A stretch of DNA of 6,407 nt. It comes from an uncultured Lachnospiraceae bacterium (GTDB lineage Bacteria > Bacillota > Clostridia > Lachnospirales > Lachnospiraceae). Below, piece after piece: positions 1-5,700 of this stretch; position 1 is the first letter of the stretch, and each line of letters starts with the position of its first letter. The DNA lies in the NCBI GenBank assembly GCA_949935685.1, contig CATLGN010000100.1, positions 1-6,407 of the forward strand. Direction: 5' to 3'. The notes under the pieces were generated by a model. The model was not told where the DNA came from. It saw nothing but the letters and a program-made list of their open reading frames with translations, and ran no database searches. The position numbers and the translations under genes are program-made.

Positions 1-1689
1 CGTCTGAATTTCCGTCACGGCAGACGTTACATCCACCAGCCGGGAGACGCGCTTATCCCGGGAAACCAGCTCTATCTGACCGTTTTTCAGGTTTTTCGGT
101 CCTACGACCACCCGCACCGGTACGCCCAGCAAATCGGCATCGGCAAACATGGTGCCGGCGTGAACATCGCGGTCGTCATAGATCACCTCGACGCCCGCAG
201 TCTGCAGTTCGTCATACAGTGTGTCCGCCGCCGCCCTGCATGCCTCCTGATCGGCGCGCATACAGCACAGATGAACCTGCCAGGGCGCGATTGTGATCGG
301 CCAAATCGGGCCGTTTTCGTCATGCCTTACCTCGCATACCGACGCCGCCAGACGGCCGACACCGATACCGTAACATCCCATAATCGGGTTTTTCACGGAA
401 CCGTCGGCATCGGTATACGTCATATTCATTGTCTTGGAATATTTTGTGCCCAACTGGAAAATATTCCCCACTTCAATACCGCGTTTTACCTGTATCGTTT
501 TCCTGCCGCAGCACGGACAGATGCCGTCCGTCTTAATCTTGGAGACGTCCGCATAGTCCACTTCCCCGCAGTCACGGGCAATGTTCAGCCCTTTATAATG
601 ATAATTTTCCTCATTTGCGCCACAGGTCAGGTATTCGATTCCTTTCAGCGAAACATCATAAATTACCGTATAGGCGCCGTTCATATGATACGGGCCGGTA
701 AATCCGGCAACCAGGCCGCTCTCCGCCATAATTTCCGCCGGATGCACCTTCTCCTGCAGCAGATTCGTAAGTTTGGTCTCGTTTACTTCATAATCGCCGC
801 GCAAAAATACAACCACATACCCGTCGTCACTGTTTTTCTGATACATGACTGCCTTGCAGGAATATTCCACCGGAACCCCCAGAAAATCGACGACTTCCTC
901 GATCGTTTTACAGTCCGGTGTGAAAACCTTTTCCAGCGCGGCCGCTTCCAGATCGCCGGTATTATCCACCGTATTTTTCGTCGCTTCCATATTGGCGCGA
1001 AAACCGCACGCATCGCAGATTACAATGGAATCCTCGCCCGAATCAGCCAGCAGCATATACTCATGGGAAACGCTCCCGCCCATCATGCCGGAATCGGATT
1101 CGACATCAATCACCTCCGGTACACCCGCCCGCTGGAAAATTCTGTTATAGGCGTTATAACAGATCGCATAATACCGCTCCAGATCTTCCTGCGAAGTGTG
1201 AAACGAATAGGCGTCTTTCATCGTAAATTCCCGCACCCGGATCAGACCGGCCCGCGGCCTTGCCTCATCACGGAATTTCGTCTGAATCTGATAAATCATA
1301 AAAGGATATTTGGCATATGTCTGCCCGTACTCTCTGACCAGATGCACGGCGGCTTCTTCGTGCGTCATGCCGAGCACCATCCGGCTGTTATTTCTGTCCC
1401 GAAAGCGCAGCAGCTCATCCCCGACACTTTCAAAACGGCCGGATTCCTCCCAGAGACTTCCCGGAAGCGCGACCGGGAACAGCACCTCCTGTCCGCCGAT
1501 GGCGTCCATCTCCTCACGGATAATCTGCTCAATCTTTCTGGTAATCCGTTTCATCGGCGGATACAGGGAATAAATCCCGTTTGCCACATATTTAATGTAA
1601 CCGCCGCGAATGGTAAACGCATGGCTGTCAATCACACAGTCTGCCGGTCTTTCTTTAAAACGGTCTCCTACAAGGTTTTTCAGTTTCAT
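1..1689 (-). CDS. proS: Prolyl-tRNA synthetase, bacterial type with editing domain (3' end cut by window)
   Basis: Charges tRNA-Pro with proline in the cytoplasm. The frame is open from an ATG at 1687-1689 to the left edge, giving 563 residues; the family is about 570-580, so only the extreme C-terminus is missing. The N-terminus begins MKLKNLVGDRF. Class II motifs are visible: THEEA near residue 109, motif 2 TKFRDE near 137-142, and motif 3 GVGVGRL near 438-444. An insertion of roughly residues 225-400 is the bacterial editing (INS) domain that hydrolyses mischarged Ala-tRNA-Pro; it carries GANEENYHY near 357-365. A CPCCG motif lies near 391-395, followed by RGIEVGNIF, where many homologues have H instead of N. 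The anticodon-binding domain starts near 463 (WPITIAPWQ). The start is supported by GAGGAAG (1694-1700) four bases upstream. Transcription is controlled by the T-box leader upstream. Confidence 0.96.
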   Translation of the reverse strand, partial: MKLKNLVGDRFKERPADCVIDSHAFTIRGGYIKYVANGIYSLYPPMKRITRKIEQIIREEMDAIGGQEVLFPVALPGSLWEESGRFESVGDELLRFRDRNNSRMVLGMTHEEAAVHLVREYGQTYAKYPFMIYQIQTKFRDEARPRAGLIRVREFTMKDAYSFHTSQEDLERYYAICYNAYNRIFQRAGVPEVIDVESDSGMMGGSVSHEYMLLADSGEDSIVICDACGFRANMEATKNTVDNTGDLEAAALEKVFTPDCKTIEEVVDFLGVPVEYSCKAVMYQKNSDDGYVVVFLRGDYEVNETKLTNLLQEKVHPAEIMAESGLVAGFTGPYHMNGAYTVIYDVSLKGIEYLTCGANEENYHYKGLNIARDCGEVDYADVSKIKTDGICPCCGRKTIQVKRGIEVGNIFQLGTKYSKTMNMTYTDADGSVKNPIMGCYGIGVGRLAASVCEVRHDENGPIWPITIAPWQVHLCCMRADQEACRAAADTLYDELQTAGVEVIYDDRDVHAGTMFADADLLGVPVRVVVGPKNLKNGQIELVSRDKRVSRLVDVTSAVTEIQT

Positions 1690-1693
1690 TTTT

Positions 1694-1700
1694 CTTCCTC
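1694..1700 (-). promoter_or_regulatory. Ribosome binding site of proS
   Basis: GAGGAAG lies four bases before the proS ATG. A second purine-rich GTGAGGA (1702-1708) sits twelve bases upstream. Both lie downstream of the T-box terminator, so translation follows only after read-through. Confidence 0.7.
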
Positions 1701-1742
1701 GTCCTCACTTTCGTGCGATTTTTGTCTGTATCATATGGTGCA

Positions 1743-1770
1743 TACAGGAAATCCTTACGGGTTTCCTGTA
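1743..1770. repeat. Inverted repeat between T-box terminator and proS ribosome site
   Basis: TACAGGAAA and TTTCCTGTA form a perfect 9-bp inverted repeat around a 10-base centre, and two more C-G pairs can form inside after one mismatch. It lies in the proS mRNA after the T-box terminator U-run and about 43 bases before the ribosome site. No U-run follows on either side, so it does not look like a terminator. It could be an mRNA stability or processing hairpin, or a protein-binding palindrome. Confidence 0.75.
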
Positions 1771-1774
1771 CGAT

Positions 1775-1810
1775 AAAAAAGCCCCTTATTTTTCCTAAGA
1801 AAAACAAGGG
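1775..1810 (-). terminator. T-box regulated intrinsic terminator upstream of proS
   Basis: On the minus strand CCCTT-G-TTTTTC pairs with GAAAAA-T-AAGGG around a TTAG loop, about 12 pairs including one G-U. A C and six U residues (1775-1780) follow. The 5' arm CCCTT (1806-1810) is also the 3' arm of the antiterminator, so the two structures exclude each other, as expected for a T-box. Confidence 0.9.
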
Positions 1811-2007
1811 ACCAATTTTTCAATCGGTGGTACCACCCTTTTTAACCGGCCGAAGCCGACTCACTCCATTCGCCGATAACGCCGGCAGGCGCCGAATTTT
1901 CACCCGGAAACTCCAGGGCAGGTTCAACAGACTTTTGCAGAAATTTCACACCAGCCATTTCCTCTCTGAAGCACAGCCCCTGTCTACTAATCCCCTTCAT
2001 CGCTCTG
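1775..2007 (-). ncRNA. T-box leader (riboswitch), proline specific, controlling proS
   Basis: This is a cis-acting leader that reads through its terminator when uncharged tRNA-Pro binds. Stem I shows the loop-E pair AGUA (1985-1988) and GAA (1923-1925), flanked by helices GACAG/CUGUU above and AGGG/CCCU below. The conserved distal segment CAGAGAG...GGUGUGA lies at about 1946-1969. The specifier after GAA is CCU (1920-1922), a proline codon; the alternative register would be CUG (Leu), so the assignment also leans on the downstream gene. The antiterminator is complete: AAGGG, a seven-base bulge UGGUACC (1829-1835), ACCGAUU, a GAAA loop, AAUUGGU and CCCUU. UGGU in the bulge can pair with ACCA of the tRNA end, matching an A discriminator base. 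A UUCG-capped stem, possibly stem III, lies at about 1845-1860. Confidence 0.95.
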
Positions 2008-2013
2008 ACTGCC

Positions 2014-2042
2014 ATTATAAATGAGGCAATACTACTTGTCAA
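2014..2042 (-). promoter_or_regulatory. Sigma-A promoter of proS
   Basis: A perfect -35 TTGACA (2037-2042) and a perfect -10 TATAAT (2014-2019) are separated by 17 bases. Transcription should begin near 2007 and run into T-box stem I. The -35 box lies in the last three codons of the upstream GyrI-like gene and the spacer spans its stop codon. Confidence 0.92.
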
Positions 2043-2511
2043 GCGGAAATGCCGCCCCGCCCTGCAGTCCGATATAAATATCAATTTCCGCATGTTCCAT
2101 ATCGGCGTTTTTATATTCCTCAAAATCACAGCCAAACGCCCGCGGTAAATTCATCCTGCCGATTTCCTCCCAAGCCTCGGCCACCGCCTGATGCATATCG
2201 CCCCGGATAGCAAAACGCGCATAACGGCCTGCCGGAATCCGGCAGACGGTAAGTCCATCTCCCGCCGGCTCCGCACTGACTTCGCAGGCTGTCAGTATCG
2301 TATACGTTTCCTTTTCCGCTCCCGCATAATCGGTATAAATGCCAAGCGTTCTGTCGTTTACCTTTCCCGGAATGGAAGCAAAAATCCCTTCGCTGAAAAA
2401 CCGATTCCACAATCCGCCGATCACAGCGCCCATATCCGGGGAGGTGTTGGATGTCCGCGCCGCAATACCAGCCGTTATTTTTTCTTCCAGTGTCACTATT
2501 TCGTAATTCAT
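2032..2511 (-). CDS. GyrI-like / effector-binding domain protein, stand-alone
   Basis: A 159-residue protein, probably cytoplasmic, with no signal peptide or membrane segment. The sequence resembles the GyrI-like small-molecule-binding fold, also found as the C-terminal domain of AraC- and MerR-type regulators and in integron cassette proteins (Cass2 type). Supporting features are an N-terminal strand (YEIVTLEEKITAGIAAR), LWNRFF near 34-39, LGIYTDY near 56-62, a central IPAGRYARF near 92-100, AWEEI near 113-117, DFEEY near 129-133 and a final strand EIDIYIGL near 142-149. No helix-turn-helix is present, so it is not itself a DNA-binding regulator. Family members bind cationic or hydrophobic drugs, inhibit gyrase-directed toxins, or in some cases hydrolyse reactive compounds; which applies here cannot be told. 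The start is supported by AAAGGAG (2519-2525) seven bases upstream. Confidence 0.82.
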   Translation of the reverse strand: MNYEIVTLEEKITAGIAARTSNTSPDMGAVIGGLWNRFFSEGIFASIPGKVNDRTLGIYTDYAGAEKETYTILTACEVSAEPAGDGLTVCRIPAGRYARFAIRGDMHQAVAEAWEEIGRMNLPRAFGCDFEEYKNADMEHAEIDIYIGLQGGAAFPLDK

Positions 2512-2516
2512 ATGCC

Positions 2517-2573
2517 GTCTCCTTTTATTTTTGTTTATTGTTTATACATACAGTATAACCGATAAAAGGAGAC
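2517..2573. repeat. Perfect 12-bp inverted repeat covering the ribosome site of the GyrI-like gene
   Basis: GTCTCCTTTTAT (2517-2528) and ATAAAAGGAGAC (2562-2573) are exact reverse complements with 33 bases between them. On the minus strand the downstream arm contains the Shine-Dalgarno AAAGGAG (2519-2525) of the GyrI-like gene, and the upstream arm is its exact antisense. In mRNA reading through from leuD the site would be locked in a 12-bp stem. A smaller imperfect palindrome inside the loop (2540-2547 with 2553-2559) extends the fold. A possible -10 box TATACT (2552-2557) lies in the loop, so RNA started there would lack the masking arm; I see no good -35 for it. Confidence 0.85.
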
Positions 2574-2588
2574 ACCCTCTGTCAGGTT

Positions 2589-3089
2589 TTAACGCCGCAT
2601 CGTTTCTTTTTGATTGATATAGTTGACCAGCCCCTCCGCCTGAATAATCTTCTGCATAAATTCCGGGAACGCCTGGCCCTGCCACGATTTCCCTTTGGTA
2701 ACATCCGTTATGAAACCGCTGTCAAAATCAATCTCCACCACATCGCCCGCCTCGATTGCCTGTGCGGCCTCCGCACATTCAATAATCGGAAGACCGATAT
2801 TGATCGCATTGCGATAAAAAATCCTGGCAAACGTTTCCGCAATCACACAGCTCACCCCCGCCGCTTTGATGGCAATGGGCGCATGTTCTCTGGAAGATCC
2901 GCAGCCAAAATTTTTCCGGGCCACGATAATATCCCCTTTTTGAACCTTTTGTATAAACGTTGTGTCAATATCTTCCATACAGTGCCGTGCCAGTTCCGCC
3001 GGATCGGAAGAATTCAGATACCGCGCGGGAATGATCACATCCGTATCCACATTATCGCCATATTGAAATACCGTGCCTTTTGCTTTCAT
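2589..3089 (-). CDS. leuD: 3-isopropylmalate dehydratase small subunit
   Basis: The small subunit that pairs with LeuC to isomerise 2-isopropylmalate to 3-isopropylmalate, the second step of leucine synthesis, in the cytoplasm. The protein has 166 residues, normal for the short homoaconitase-like LeuD type. It starts [17 protein letters not shown], with the substrate-loop region YLNSSDP at 24-30 and the signature [10 protein letters not shown] at 62-71, followed by [15 protein letters not shown] (87-101). The open frame extends farther upstream into leuC, but the ATG at 3087-3089 is chosen because AGGAGG (3098-3103) lies eight bases before it and the protein then aligns with the family's usual N-terminus. 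leuC ends 13 bases upstream, and the ribosome site touches its stop codon, indicating one mRNA and probable translational coupling. A related substrate such as homoaconitate or methylated malates is possible but less likely. Confidence 0.95.
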   Translation of the reverse strand: MKAKGTVFQYGDNVDTDVIIPARYLNSSDPAELARHCMEDIDTTFIQKVQKGDIIVARKNFGCGSSREHAPIAIKAAGVSCVIAETFARIFYRNAINIGLPIIECAEAAQAIEAGDVVEIDFDSGFITDVTKGKSWQGQAFPEFMQKIIQAEGLVNYINQKETMRR

Positions 3090-3097
3090 ATTCCTCT

Positions 3098-3103
3098 CCT
3101 CCT
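3098..3103 (-). promoter_or_regulatory. Ribosome binding site of leuD, touching the leuC stop codon
   Basis: AGGAGG, a perfect Shine-Dalgarno core, lies eight bases before the leuD ATG and shares its first base with the last base of the leuC TGA (3103-3105). This placement fixes the leuD start and suggests that ribosomes ending leuC help initiate leuD. Confidence 0.85.
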
Positions 3104-4368
3104 CAATCAAGCTGATCCGGGCCGGAAATTTTTCCGGTGACGGCGCTGGCCGCCGCCACGGCCGGACTTGCCAGATACACTTCCGATTCCACATGCCCCA
3201 TACGGCCTACAAAGTTACGGTTTGTCGTGGAAACGCAGCGTTCGCCCGCCGCCAGAATCCCCATATAACCACCAAGGCACGGCCCGCACGTAGGCGTGCT
3301 TACCACAGCCCCGGCCTCAATAAAGATTTTCAGAAGCCCTTCTTCCATTGCCTGCATATAAATCGCCTGTGTCGCCGGCAGAATAATGCAGCGCATTCCT
3401 TTGGCCACATGCCGCCCTTTCAAAACACTGGCGGCGATGCGCATATCGTCCAGTCTGCCGTTCGTACAGGAGCCGATCACAACCTGATCGATTCTGACAT
3501 CTTCGGTTATCTCATCGATCGTCTTTGTATTTTCCGGAAGATGCGGGAACGCAACCGTCGGCCGCAAGGCGCTTAAATCAATCGTATAAACCGCGTCATA
3601 GACTGCGTCTTCATCCGCCTCATAGACGGTATACGCTCTTTGTGAATGTTCTTTCATATAAGCGACCGCCTTTTCATCGACCGGGAAAATACCGTTTTTG
3701 CCGCCGGCTTCAATCGCCATATTGGCAATGGTGAACCGATCGTCCATTGACAGATTCGCCACGCCGTCCCCCACAAATTCCATCGATTTATAAAGGGCGC
3801 CGTCCACGCCGATCATGCCGATAATATGCAGGATAACGTCTTTCCCGCTGACCCACGCCGAAGGTTTCCCCGTAAGGCGGAACTGAATGGCGGAAGGTAC
3901 CTTAAACCACGCTTTTCCCGTCGCCATGCCCGCGGCCATATCCGTGCTGCCGACACCGGTGGAAAAGGCGCCCAGCGCGCCGTATGTACATGTGTGGGAA
4001 TCCGCGCCGATCACCACATCCCCCGCTACCGTCAGTCCTTTCTCCGGCAACAGCGCATGCTCAATCCCCATCTCTCCTACTTCAAAATAATTCGTTATCT
4101 CATGCCTGCGCGCAAACTCCCGGACACATTTACAGTGTTCCGCAGATTTAATATCTTTATTTGGCACAAAGTGATCCGGTACAAGGGCAATCTTATCCTT
4201 GTCAAATACCCCGTCCGTATGCATTTTTTCCATTTCCTTAATCGCCACCGGGCTTGTAATATCATTTCCCAATACAAGATCCAAATCCGCCTCAATCAAC
4301 TGCCCGGCCTCCACGTAATCCAGCCCGGCATGCGCAGCCAGAATCTTCTGCGTCATTGTCATTCCCAT
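3103..4368 (-). CDS. leuC: 3-isopropylmalate dehydratase large subunit
   Basis: The catalytic large subunit of isopropylmalate isomerase, an aconitase-family [4Fe-4S] enzyme of leucine synthesis that works with LeuD. It has 421 residues, the normal length for the homoaconitase-like LeuC type. Iron-sulfur ligands are visible as GSCTNGR (Cys301) and TCGPCLGG (Cys361 and Cys364). Other family landmarks are [37 protein letters not shown] cut by residues typical of the active site, and [11 protein letters not shown] near the C-terminus. The frame stays open 64 codons farther upstream, but the ATG at 4366-4368 is preferred: AGGAGG (4379-4384) lies ten bases upstream and [11 protein letters not shown] matches the family's usual beginning. 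ATGs at 4362 and 4356 are weaker alternatives. It is the first gene of a leuC-leuD unit, preceded by a strong promoter and a structured leader and divergent from a LysR-type gene. Confidence 0.95.
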   Translation of the reverse strand: MGMTMTQKILAAHAGLDYVEAGQLIEADLDLVLGNDITSPVAIKEMEKMHTDGVFDKDKIALVPDHFVPNKDIKSAEHCKCVREFARRHEITNYFEVGEMGIEHALLPEKGLTVAGDVVIGADSHTCTYGALGAFSTGVGSTDMAAGMATGKAWFKVPSAIQFRLTGKPSAWVSGKDVILHIIGMIGVDGALYKSMEFVGDGVANLSMDDRFTIANMAIEAGGKNGIFPVDEKAVAYMKEHSQRAYTVYEADEDAVYDAVYTIDLSALRPTVAFPHLPENTKTIDEITEDVRIDQVVIGSCTNGRLDDMRIAASVLKGRHVAKGMRCIILPATQAIYMQAMEEGLLKIFIEAGAVVSTPTCGPCLGGYMGILAAGERCVSTTNRNFVGRMGHVESEVYLASPAVAAASAVTGKISGPDQLD

Positions 4369-4378
4369 GCTTCCCGTT

Positions 4379-4384
4379 CCTCCT
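4379..4384 (-). promoter_or_regulatory. Ribosome binding site of leuC
   Basis: AGGAGG lies ten bases before the ATG at 4366-4368 and 16 before the next ATG. It decides the leuC start against the longer upstream open frame. Confidence 0.8.
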
Positions 4385-4397
4385 GTTCCCAAAGTTT

Positions 4398-4538
4398 CCG
4401 CCAGCGGCGGTATCGTTTTTGCTGGCAGAGACCCGGAAAATCTTTGATTTTCCGGGTTCGCTTCGCTCGTCAGACAGGCAAAAAAATATTTATCCGAACA
4501 GATTCGGCAAAACATTTCTTTGCCCGTCTGACTCTGCC
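4398..4538 (-). promoter_or_regulatory. Structured 5' leader RNA of leuCD, class not recognised
   Basis: Just inside the predicted transcript start, GGCAGAG (4532-4538) pairs with CTCTGCC (4424-4430) and closes a multi-branched fold. The first arm pairs 4519-4532 with 4469-4482 over 14 positions, one being G-U on the minus strand (it would be A-C on the plus strand), and holds an inner CCGAA/TTCGG hairpin (4494-4507). The second arm is a perfect 12-bp hairpin with an AAA loop (4431-4457). Downstream, GCCAGC (4421-4426) can pair with GCTGGC (4400-4405), which would disrupt the closing stem and also a local CCGCC/GGCGG hairpin (4398-4410). There is no terminator U-run and no obvious masking of the ribosome site. 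No T-box signature and no leucine-rich leader peptide is seen. A multi-copy palindromic insertion is the main alternative. Confidence 0.6.
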
Positions 4539-4548
4539 CTTTGCGCAT

Positions 4549-4576
4549 ATTATACCACATACCAACGCATTTTCAA
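4549..4576 (-). promoter_or_regulatory. Promoter of leuCD with extended -10
   Basis: The -35 TTGAAA (4571-4576) and -10 TATAAT (4549-4554) are 16 bases apart, and TG one base before the -10 makes it an extended -10. Transcription should start near 4542, a few bases before the closing stem of the leader and about 174 bases upstream of leuC. Confidence 0.82.
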
Positions 4577-4597
4577 AATATCCGCATTTCATATTTA

Positions 4598-4649
4598 CCA
4601 TAACTATATATTATGATAAGATATTGTATTATAACCATATAACCTATGG
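4598..4649. promoter_or_regulatory. Candidate LysR-type regulator binding sites between leuC and the divergent regulator
   Basis: Two dyads lie in this AT-rich stretch. CATAA-N7-TTATG (4599-4615) is centred at 4607, about 65 bases upstream of the predicted leuC start, the usual position of a LysR-type recognition site. CCATA-N5-TATGG (4635-4649) lies about 40 bases before the regulator's ATG and could serve autoregulation. Both share a CCATA half-site (the first as 4598-4602). The assignment rests on position and symmetry only. No convincing promoter for the regulator gene could be fixed by eye. Confidence 0.45.
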
Positions 4650-4677
4650 AACCTGCTATACCCAAACGCTATCACAC

Positions 4678-4682
4678 AGGAG
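4678..4682 (+). promoter_or_regulatory. Ribosome binding site of the LysR-type gene
   Basis: AGGAG lies five bases before the ATG at 4688. The earlier in-frame ATG at 4646 has no comparable site, so 4688 is taken as the start. Confidence 0.75.
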
Positions 4683-4687
4683 CCGCC

Positions 4688-5590
4688 ATGAACCCCAATC
4701 TGAATCTCTATCACATTTTCCACACCGTAGCCAAATACGGTAATATCTCCGCGGCTGCAAATCAACTGTTTATCAGCCAGCCCGCGATCAGCAAGTCCAT
4801 CTCCCGGCTGGAACAGAATCTGGGCGTCACGCTTTTTATCCGCAGCTCCCGCGGCGTTTCGCTGACGCCGGAAGGAGAGATTCTGCAAAAACAGATTGAC
4901 AACGCCTTTGCTTCCATCCGTCAGGGAGAGGAACTGTTGCGCAAAGCGGGGGAACTCGGCATGGGACACCTGTCGATCGGTGTCAGCACCACACTCTGCC
5001 GTTATGTACTCCTTCCCTGTCTGCGCGCCTTTATCCATCAGAATCCCCATATCCGGATCTCCGTCTCCTGCCAGTCCAGTAATCAGACGATAAAATCGCT
5101 GGAAAACGGTGAGATTGACATCGGTCTGATCGGCGAATCAGCCAAAGCCGGGAAACTGCTGTTTGATCCGCTGCGGGAAATCCAGGACATATTTGTTACG
5201 ACAAAAACCTATCTGGAAAATCTGAAAAAACGAATGCAGTTCGAACATACGGGAACTCACGAGTCGATCTATTCCCATGCCACACTGCTTCTTCTGGATA
5301 AAGACAATCTGTCCAGACAATATGTGGATCGTTACCTGAGCCGGGAAATGATCGGAAATGACCGTCTGATCGAAGTGACAACAATGGATTTGCTGATAGA
5401 ATTCGCCCGGATCGATATGGGCGTGGCCTGTGTGATCTCCGATTTTGTAAAGGAAGATCTGGAAAGCGGAAAACTGATCCGTCTGAAATCGCCTGTGGCA
5501 ATTCCCCGGCGGAAGATCGGGTTTGCCTACAGTAAAACGGTCCGGAATAACCGGGCCGCGGCAGATTTTCTGGAATTCGTCAGATCGTGA
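4688..5590 (+). CDS. LysR-family transcriptional regulator, probable regulator of leuCD
   Basis: A 300-residue LysR-type regulator, the standard length. The N-terminal winged helix-turn-helix covers roughly residues 5-65: YHIFHTVAKYGNISAAANQL, then ISQPAISKSISRLEQNLG as turn and recognition helix, and LFIRSSRGVSLTPEG as the wing. A linker helix follows to about 90, and the effector-binding domain begins near 93 (GHLSIGVS). GEIDIGLIGE (about 142-151) is the typical hinge-region stretch; the rest matches a periplasmic-binding-protein-like fold ending FLEFVRS. Members bind DNA as tetramers and respond to a small metabolite. The gene is divergent from leuCD across a 319-bp region with dyads at the right spacing, so control of leuCD is the simplest reading; the inducer, perhaps a leucine-pathway intermediate, is unknown. 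It is not recognisable as LeuO or another named member. Confidence 0.94.
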   Translation: MNPNLNLYHIFHTVAKYGNISAAANQLFISQPAISKSISRLEQNLGVTLFIRSSRGVSLTPEGEILQKQIDNAFASIRQGEELLRKAGELGMGHLSIGVSTTLCRYVLLPCLRAFIHQNPHIRISVSCQSSNQTIKSLENGEIDIGLIGESAKAGKLLFDPLREIQDIFVTTKTYLENLKKRMQFEHTGTHESIYSHATLLLLDKDNLSRQYVDRYLSREMIGNDRLIEVTTMDLLIEFARIDMGVACVISDFVKEDLESGKLIRLKSPVAIPRRKIGFAYSKTVRNNRAAADFLEFVRS

Positions 5591-5596
5591 CATGCA

Positions 5597-5630
5597 CTGC
5601 CGGAGGAGATGATAAGAGCGTCGCCGGCAG
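5597..5630. repeat. Inverted repeat in the convergent gap after the LysR-type gene
   Basis: CTGCCGG (5597-5603) and CCGGCAG (5624-5630) form a perfect 7-bp repeat just after the stop codon. No U-run follows on either strand, so it is not a simple intrinsic terminator. Confidence 0.5.
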
Positions 5631-5700
5631 ACACGGGCAACGCTGTTACTCTCTCCTTCAGCGGCTGCTTTTGTGGATAACGTCTGCTATTTTTTATTTT
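5626..5700 (+). terminator. Possible composite terminator of the LysR-type gene
   Basis: GGCAGAC (5626-5632) pairs with GTCTGCT (5682-5688), enclosing an inner stem GCA-CGCTG (5637-5645) with CAGCG-TGC (5659-5668). The inner stem is followed by TTTT (5669-5672) and the outer one by a U-rich tail (5690-5700). The loop is long and the fold imperfect, so this is a weak call. The tail reaches the stop codon of the convergent lactonase gene, for which no separate terminator is visible. Confidence 0.4.

Noticed and set aside
160..1776. A 538-codon open frame on the plus strand
   Set aside because: It is antisense to proS over nearly its whole length, has no ribosome site, and its translation has no family-like features, whereas the minus strand encodes a clear synthetase. 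It also runs into the T-box terminator.
1842..2135. A 97-codon minus-strand frame across the T-box
   Set aside because: It covers the T-box stem I region and the end of the GyrI-like gene in another frame; RNA structure explains the conservation signals there.
3090..3194. Upstream extension of the leuD frame by 35 codons
   Set aside because: It overlaps the leuC 3' end, and the added residues do not resemble LeuD. The ATG at 3089 has an ideal ribosome site.
4369..4560. Leucine-rich leader peptide or Leu T-box for leuC attenuation
   Set aside because: No run of Leu codons is seen in the leader frame, and there is no GGGTGGTACC-type T-box core or U-run terminator before leuC.
4646..4687. A start 14 codons earlier for the LysR-type gene
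   Set aside because: No Shine-Dalgarno precedes 4646, and the helix-turn-helix of the family begins a few residues after the ATG at 4688.
3826..4743. A 305-codon plus-strand open frame
   Set aside because: It is antisense to leuC and then crosses the regulatory region into the start of the LysR-type gene in another frame; no ribosome site and no recognisable product.
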